64,000 nt of DNA from Hygrocybe punicea (Eukaryota; Basidiomycota; Agaricomycetes; Agaricales; Hygrophoraceae), in NCBI GenBank assembly GCA_963556145.1, contig OY744464.1, forward strand, positions 8,017,703 through 8,081,702, given 5' to 3'. Positions 59,530-64,000 of the stretch are shown here, in pieces (position 1 is the stretch's first letter; every line of letters starts with the position of its first letter). The notes below the pieces were generated by a model. It was not told where the DNA came from. It saw only the letters and a program-made list of their open reading frames with translations, and did no database searches. A program made the position numbers and the translations under genes.

Positions 59530-62027
59530 AGTCTGTTCCAACAGGGCTCTTCTGAGCTGGCTTATATATGATTCTGGGGCTGGCTTTGAATATAAATGGA
59601 TAATCAAGTTATTTTATTTATTAAAGCTTATCAGCCAATCAGAATATTGATGTAATAATTAGAACTCCTTTAAAATATTCAGATATTGCTCTAGCCAATG
59701 GCAGAACACACTCACTAGGCAACAGGCACATAAGGGTTTGATGTAACCATGGGAGTACAAGGTATCAGTGTCCTGATTGGGTACAAGGTAACAATGACCT
59801 ATTTTTGTACCAGGTAGCACTGTCCTAGTTGAGTCCTTAGTAACAGGTAAATGACAGTTTGATGGAATCTATTTTTAAATACAGGGTGTTGCCCTAAAGT
59901 AGAGTGAAAGGGTCCTGTGCTGAGATTTAATTCTTATCAGTCAGGAGTATGCTGATTTCTCATCACTGGAAGTCTTCTAAATAGAAGGATAGGATTCTTT
60001 GTCAGTAGACAAGGTTTTAGTTTCAAATAAATCCCTAAATGGTGGTTGTTTGAATTAGATGATATAATTAGAATTACTAGAAGAGGTAGTTTATAATACA
60101 TTCATCTATATATGGTTGAGTGGGATTTAAAAGAAGTGAGATTGGTTGACTTGGTAAGTGTGTAGGAATCAATTCATTTGTGAAAGAGTCTTTCAAGTAA
60201 ATTGTGCAAGACATCTTGTTCAGCATTCAGTATTGAACCTATTGTTCAACATCCATAAGGACTGTTTTTCATAAAAATCCTTACTGGAATTGGATCCAGT
60301 TAAGGTGAAGAATAAGTGGTTGTACTTTTCTAATTTTCTGATAGAAATAAACTATCTCAGTAATTGTATCCTTTGAAATGAACCAAATTCTGTACTTTGA
60401 ATTAAATGAGCCTTAGAGATGGTACAACTGTTAGCCTTTTAATCAAGGCATAAGATGACATTTAAAATCAATCTTATTCAGTGTATTATTCCAAGTAAGG
60501 GTTTCACTCATCCAAAGTCAAATTATCAAGATTTTAGTAGTAGTATTCCAGTCAGTGTTTTCAAAAAAGTTACACAGATTCTATCTTTATTAGTAAACAG
60601 GAGAAATTTGAAACAGAGCTGCATACAATGTTTACTTTTAAATGAATACAAGTCATGGATTGAGTATCTTGTTGTGAAAGGTGTGTGGGTGTTTTGAATG
60701 TTGTGAATATTATAAAGGGTGAGTTCCAAGCTAGAATGTAATACATCCAGTATACAGTTTCTAGACTTTTGTAATCTGTTTAAATCCAGTTTGTAAAACA
60801 GAAGTGCTCAGGTTTCCTTGGTACCAAAGTATTCTCAGAAAGATATAGGAGAAATCTTCTATACTTATAATGGTGTCTTTGCTAGAGATCCAAGTATTTC
60901 AATGAATGATTTCTTTTGATTCATCATCAGCCTACTGATGAATTCTGATCTAGCCAGTAGTTTACTTGGCAGGATTCACCTTGGCAATCTGTCCTGGTAG
61001 TCAGACTCAATGGAGCTTTCAATACAGGCACTCTTTTAAAAGATAATACCAGAGGATGAATCCAGGGATAGTCAGTAACTATAAGGAAGTTATTTTAGAA
61101 CCTTTATCTTTCAAACAGAACAAATTAATATTGTTGTAGAGTATCTGTTCTCTTCATCATATCTATTAGATATAATTTTGTAATGGTTACAAAGTCTTCA
61201 GTATCTTTATCTGCCTTCTTTGGTTTTGTGTTTCAAAAGCTTCTTTTTGTTGTTAATAAAGCATTTATATTTGTGATCACAGTATTTTCATAATGAGTTG
61301 AGTGGTTATATTAGAGGTTAGAAGTTAGGAGTTAGGAGTTAGTTGGTTTTATGGTTTTAGTTTAGGAGGTATATGTATTCTCCTTTGTTAGTGAGTATGT
61401 GTTTATTTTGGAGGGGAGTTAGTTAGGATTAGTAACAATTTGTATAAACTTTTCATTAGAAGAATAGTATATAATGAGTCTAGATGTTATCAGCAGCTTG
61501 TGAAAGGTGTAACCTTATGAGTATTTGACACAAAAGAAAAAGCAAGGCCATGCCACTGCTAGAATTAATAGAGATTGTCTCTTCAAGCACCATTCAAGGC
61601 TCACTAGCTGGCCAAAAGATTTTTATAGTGAATAACACTCCTTTTGCTTCATTCTATAAGAATCAAATACAGTGCTACTAGATTTCAGTATAGATTGTAT
61701 TCTTCTGATTATATAGTTTAAATAAATTCTTTTTAATGGTATTGTTTCCAATGGTTTTTTAATTGTAATCAAATTTAATAGTTTTGTCAAGTATAACACT
61801 TTTTATATGACAAGAGAATATTTTTTGTGCTTTTATTAGATATATCATAGTTCTTAATTAGAACTCCTTGTTTCCCAAAATATAATATATATAGAGCTTT
61901 ATTTGTTTCTGAGGTATTTGTTGTATTTTTAAGCATGGTATTTTTTATATTCCCAATATGGCATTCCTTTGTTCCAGATATATCCATCCTTTGTATCCAG
62001 ATATATCCATCCTTTGTACTCAAATTC
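59530..62027. other. AT-rich spacer, no supported gene
   Basis: About 2.5 kb of AT-rich sequence with only short frames (for example 60455-60697 plus and 62023-61787 minus). Degenerate telomere-like words (TTAGGAGTTAGGAGTTAG) occur near 61318-61345, and a GATATATCCATCCTTTGTA word is duplicated at about 61977-62016. No RNA gene recognised. Confidence 0.45.
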
Positions 62028-62035
62028 TATATAAG
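62028..62035 (+). promoter_or_regulatory. TATA box of the orphan gene at 62098
   Basis: TATATAAG lies 63-70 bp upstream of the ATG at 62098, a typical core-promoter distance in fungi. Confidence 0.5.
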
Positions 62036-62097
62036 CAGGGCCATATTCATCATTTTAAAACCATTCCCCACCTCACTCCAGTCCTTGTTCTTTAACT

Positions 62098-62759
62098 ATG
62101 GCTGCTTGGCCTCTTCCTAACTTTGATATAAAGCCTATTAATCCTCATATCATCTTATCCTCCACTTATATTCACACATCCTCTTCAGAGTTATCTGATA
62201 TTCTCAATGCTTTTGCTTCTGATTATGCTTTTGCTATTGTGAAGAAATTTTCTTTGCTTTATTTGCTAGATCTTCTGAACAGGTATTTTGTTATTTTAAA
62301 CTCTTTTCCCTTTTGCTTATTCTAAAATGTTTTGATTTTAGAATGTTTACAGAAAAGCTAGCATGGGAGCATATAACTGCTCATAGAGATATTGCAGCTC
62401 TTGCTTTTCTACAGGATTTGGATAATCCTGGAAGTACTGAGATTAACTCTCTGCTTATAAGCTATGACTTAGCTTTAGAAGAGGCCAGACATGGTTACAG
62501 TATCTGTTATACCATCCTTCAAGATAGGTTTTATCCCTTGAAGCTTCAGAAAGACTGGTCCATCATCATGAAGAAAGCTCAATGGGGGGCTTTTGGTAGA
62601 ACTTTGATTTGGGATTTGGATGGTGGAGGTTCTGGTTTGAAGTATAGTGGTTTAACAGGTGTGGGTGATTTACAGGAGATGGGAGAGGGATGGGAGGCTT
62701 TGAAAGGCTTGGAAGTCAAGGAAAATAGATATGCTATGAGAGTTAGAGAGGTTCTTTAG
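62098..62759 (+). CDS. Orphan protein of the telomere-proximal block, 200 aa
   Basis: Exon 62098-62282 starts MAAWPLPNFDIKPINPHIIL. The intron 62283-62341 (GTATTT...TTTTAG, 59 nt) joins in phase to exon 62342-62759, which ends at TAG. The second exon is mostly helical (WEHITAHRDIAALAFLQDLD, then SYDLALEEARHGYSICYTI) and ends in a Gly-rich then charged tail (DLDGGGSGLKYSGLTGVG, KENRYAMRVREVL). A TATA box upstream, clean splice sites and an undamaged frame support a working gene despite the AT-rich surroundings. It converges on the exonuclease gene. No family recognised. Confidence 0.6.
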
Positions 62760-62935
62760 ATATCATTACACAGTCATTATTGATTTTTTTGGAAGACATT
62801 TTGTTGAGATTTCTTTTTTTGACAGAAGTGAATTATTAGATTGGATTTATGATTGCAGTATCAAGTAATGAGTTCAAGCATGAGATAAATTTGGAGGAGG
62901 ATAGTAATTGTGAGTTGTATTGTTCAACTATATTT
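62760..62935. other. Convergent 3' spacer
   Basis: 176 bp between the ends of the orphan gene and the exonuclease gene. No hairpin or repeat seen. Confidence 0.4.
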
Positions 62936-63856
62936 TTATACATACATGTTGAAGATTTGATTTTTTAGAGTAGGTTGATAAGAGTTTAGGTATTCATTTA
63001 AATTCTTGGGTAGATCAAGCTTTTCTGTGAAGGCTGCTAAGAGTCTTATACATGCATTTGCATCAGCATTTGCTTGATGTAACACTTTTGAATCAATGGG
63101 ATAACATAAAAGATCTTTTAAAGCAGTTGATAAATCATGTTTCTGAATTTTGTAGTGAGCTTGATATAAATCAATTGTTTTAATAGGTGGGAGGATTTTA
63201 CCATGTGTTTTTAAGGAGTTTCTTAGAATTGGAATGTCAAATTTATTAATATTAAAGCCAACAATGATTTTCTTTTTAAACATGTTAATAATATGATCAG
63301 CAATCATATTCAAAGTGTAAGGAGAGTTATCTATGTGTTCTTGAGTTATTTTATTGATTTCATAGGCTTTGCTTTTATAATCAATTTGATAATTGTTATT
63401 GGGTTTCAAATATATGAGAGTTTCTTCATGAGATTTTGCAAAAATGGGGTTTGGTTTTAAACAGAGATTACTTAAACAAATTGATAAAATATTTGAGTGT
63501 AGAGAGAGACCATCTGTTTCTATATCAAAGAATATTAGATCATTTTGTAAATCATAGAGTTGTTTAGAAATAAAGTCATGTATTGAAATTTGGAGAATGT
63601 TTCTAGGGTGCTTTGATATGTGTTTTGTTGAAAGATTCAAATGAAAATATGATGGTTTTTCTTTTAGTAGACTCATATTTAGAGTTAGTTGAATTGCTTG
63701 AGAATTTATGTCTTTAAGATGTTGTTTCATCTCATTTTTGAAATTTTCAATTAAAATTTGACAGTTGTGAGAAAAATGAGTTGAGTCTATGATTTGTGGT
63801 TGGTATTTATGTTTGGTTTTTCTTTCATTATGAAATATATGAGTATCTTGAATCAT
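62936..63856 (-). CDS. DEDDh 3'-5' exonuclease, telomere-adjacent
   Basis: An intact intronless frame of 306 residues starts at ATG 63856 and reads away from the chromosome end. The DnaQ/DEDDh set is complete: LIFFDIETDGL (D111, E113), IIVGFNINKFDIPIL (D207) and HQANADA (H260, D265), with YEINKIT before Exo II and TIDLYQ after it. Such enzymes remove nucleotides from DNA or RNA 3' ends. Residues 1-100 are Lys/His/Asn-rich without a known domain. The ATG is only about seven bases from the terminal repeats, and an in-frame TAA lies just upstream, so the 5' UTR and promoter would have to be telomeric sequence. Codon use is strongly AT-biased. Organellar or plasmid ancestry is possible. Confidence 0.85.
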   Translation of the reverse strand: MIQDTHIFHNERKTKHKYQPQIIDSTHFSHNCQILIENFKNEMKQHLKDINSQAIQLTLNMSLLKEKPSYFHLNLSTKHISKHPRNILQISIHDFISKQLYDLQNDLIFFDIETDGLSLHSNILSICLSNLCLKPNPIFAKSHEETLIYLKPNNNYQIDYKSKAYEINKITQEHIDNSPYTLNMIADHIINMFKKKIIVGFNINKFDIPILRNSLKTHGKILPPIKTIDLYQAHYKIQKHDLSTALKDLLCYPIDSKVLHQANADANACIRLLAAFTEKLDLPKNLNEYLNSYQPTLKNQIFNMYV

Positions 63857-63862
63857 TTTGAT

Positions 63863-64000
63863 TTAGTTAGGGTTAGGTTAGTTAGGTTAGGTTAGTTAGG
63901 TTAGGTTAGGTTAGTTAGGTTAGTTAGGTTAGTTAGTTAGGTTAGTTAGGTTAGTTAGGTTAGTTAGGTTAGTTAGGTTAGTTAGGTTAGGTTAGGTTAG
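63863..64000 (+). repeat. Terminal telomere-type repeat, TTAGG/TTAG
   Basis: About 138 bp, uninterrupted to the window end, made of TTAGG and TTAG units in mixed order, most often as TTAGTTAGG, with a single TTAGGG near the inner edge (63867-63872). Orientation is G-rich strand 5'->3' towards the right, correct for a right chromosome end. It differs from the regular TTAGGG of most basidiomycetes. Confidence 0.9.

Overview
The window is the right end of a chromosome of a filamentous basidiomycete, most likely an Agaricomycete. This rests on dense short GT-AG introns of about 46-65 nt, a DUF6570-type Helitron, an OrsD-like zinc-finger gene, a BAH-PHD gene and many short transposon relics. Polarity is clear: the last ~138 bases (63863-64000) are G-rich telomere-like repeats running 5'->3' to the window end. 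I cannot name the species.

Layout. 1-13.6 kb is repeat-rich and holds broken genes: a diverged tandem array (1.8-3.5 kb), two related pseudogenes that share a stop codon, self-complementary GAGCATGCTC repeats, and a zinc-finger gene interrupted by a hAT-like MITE with a clean 8-bp target duplication. 14.1-18.0 kb holds a small 4-exon gene, an intact 6-exon ribosomal protein eS6 gene and a decayed gene. A second hAT-like MITE and a degenerate Helitron (DUF6570, Rep/HUH and PIF1-helicase parts, all damaged) fill 18.3-25.4 kb. 26.3-39.2 kb is more ordinary gene space: small hypothetical genes, a 2OG-Fe(II) oxygenase relic, a 3'-truncated alanyl-tRNA synthetase, an intact flavin-binding PNPOx-like gene, a Myb/SANT protein and a single-pass membrane protein. 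A 1.9-kb LTR-like element occurs twice in opposite orientation (11.6-13.6 and 39.5-41.3 kb), flanking this block.

The subtelomere follows. 41.5-48.3 kb carries 0.45-kb direct repeats, a second copy of the 7.5-kb MITE family, an intact BAH-PHD gene and a divergent Ulp1-like fragment that runs into a GGACCA/GGACAA minisatellite. A second guanine-rich minisatellite extends to 49.9 kb. Then comes an intact 4-exon gene for a 1262-residue protein combining zinc fingers with what reads as a tyrosine-recombinase catalytic set (R808, K839, R868, H902, Y911). Short GGTGATTTCACC / GTCACATGAC-type repeats lie on both sides of it, and the same motifs recur inside a nearly identical 763-bp satellite (5.65 copies, 54.8-59.1 kb).

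The satellite ends abruptly at an interstitial TTAGGGTTAGG. Beyond it lies a 4.7-kb AT-rich block with a 200-residue orphan gene and an intact DEDDh 3'-5' exonuclease gene whose start codon is about 7 bases from the terminal telomere repeats. A block bounded by telomere sequence on both sides, with an exonuclease gene facing inward from the telomere, is the strongest candidate for an undescribed system here. All gene models were spliced by eye using GT-AG sites and reading phase. Family names come from motif recognition, not database searches.
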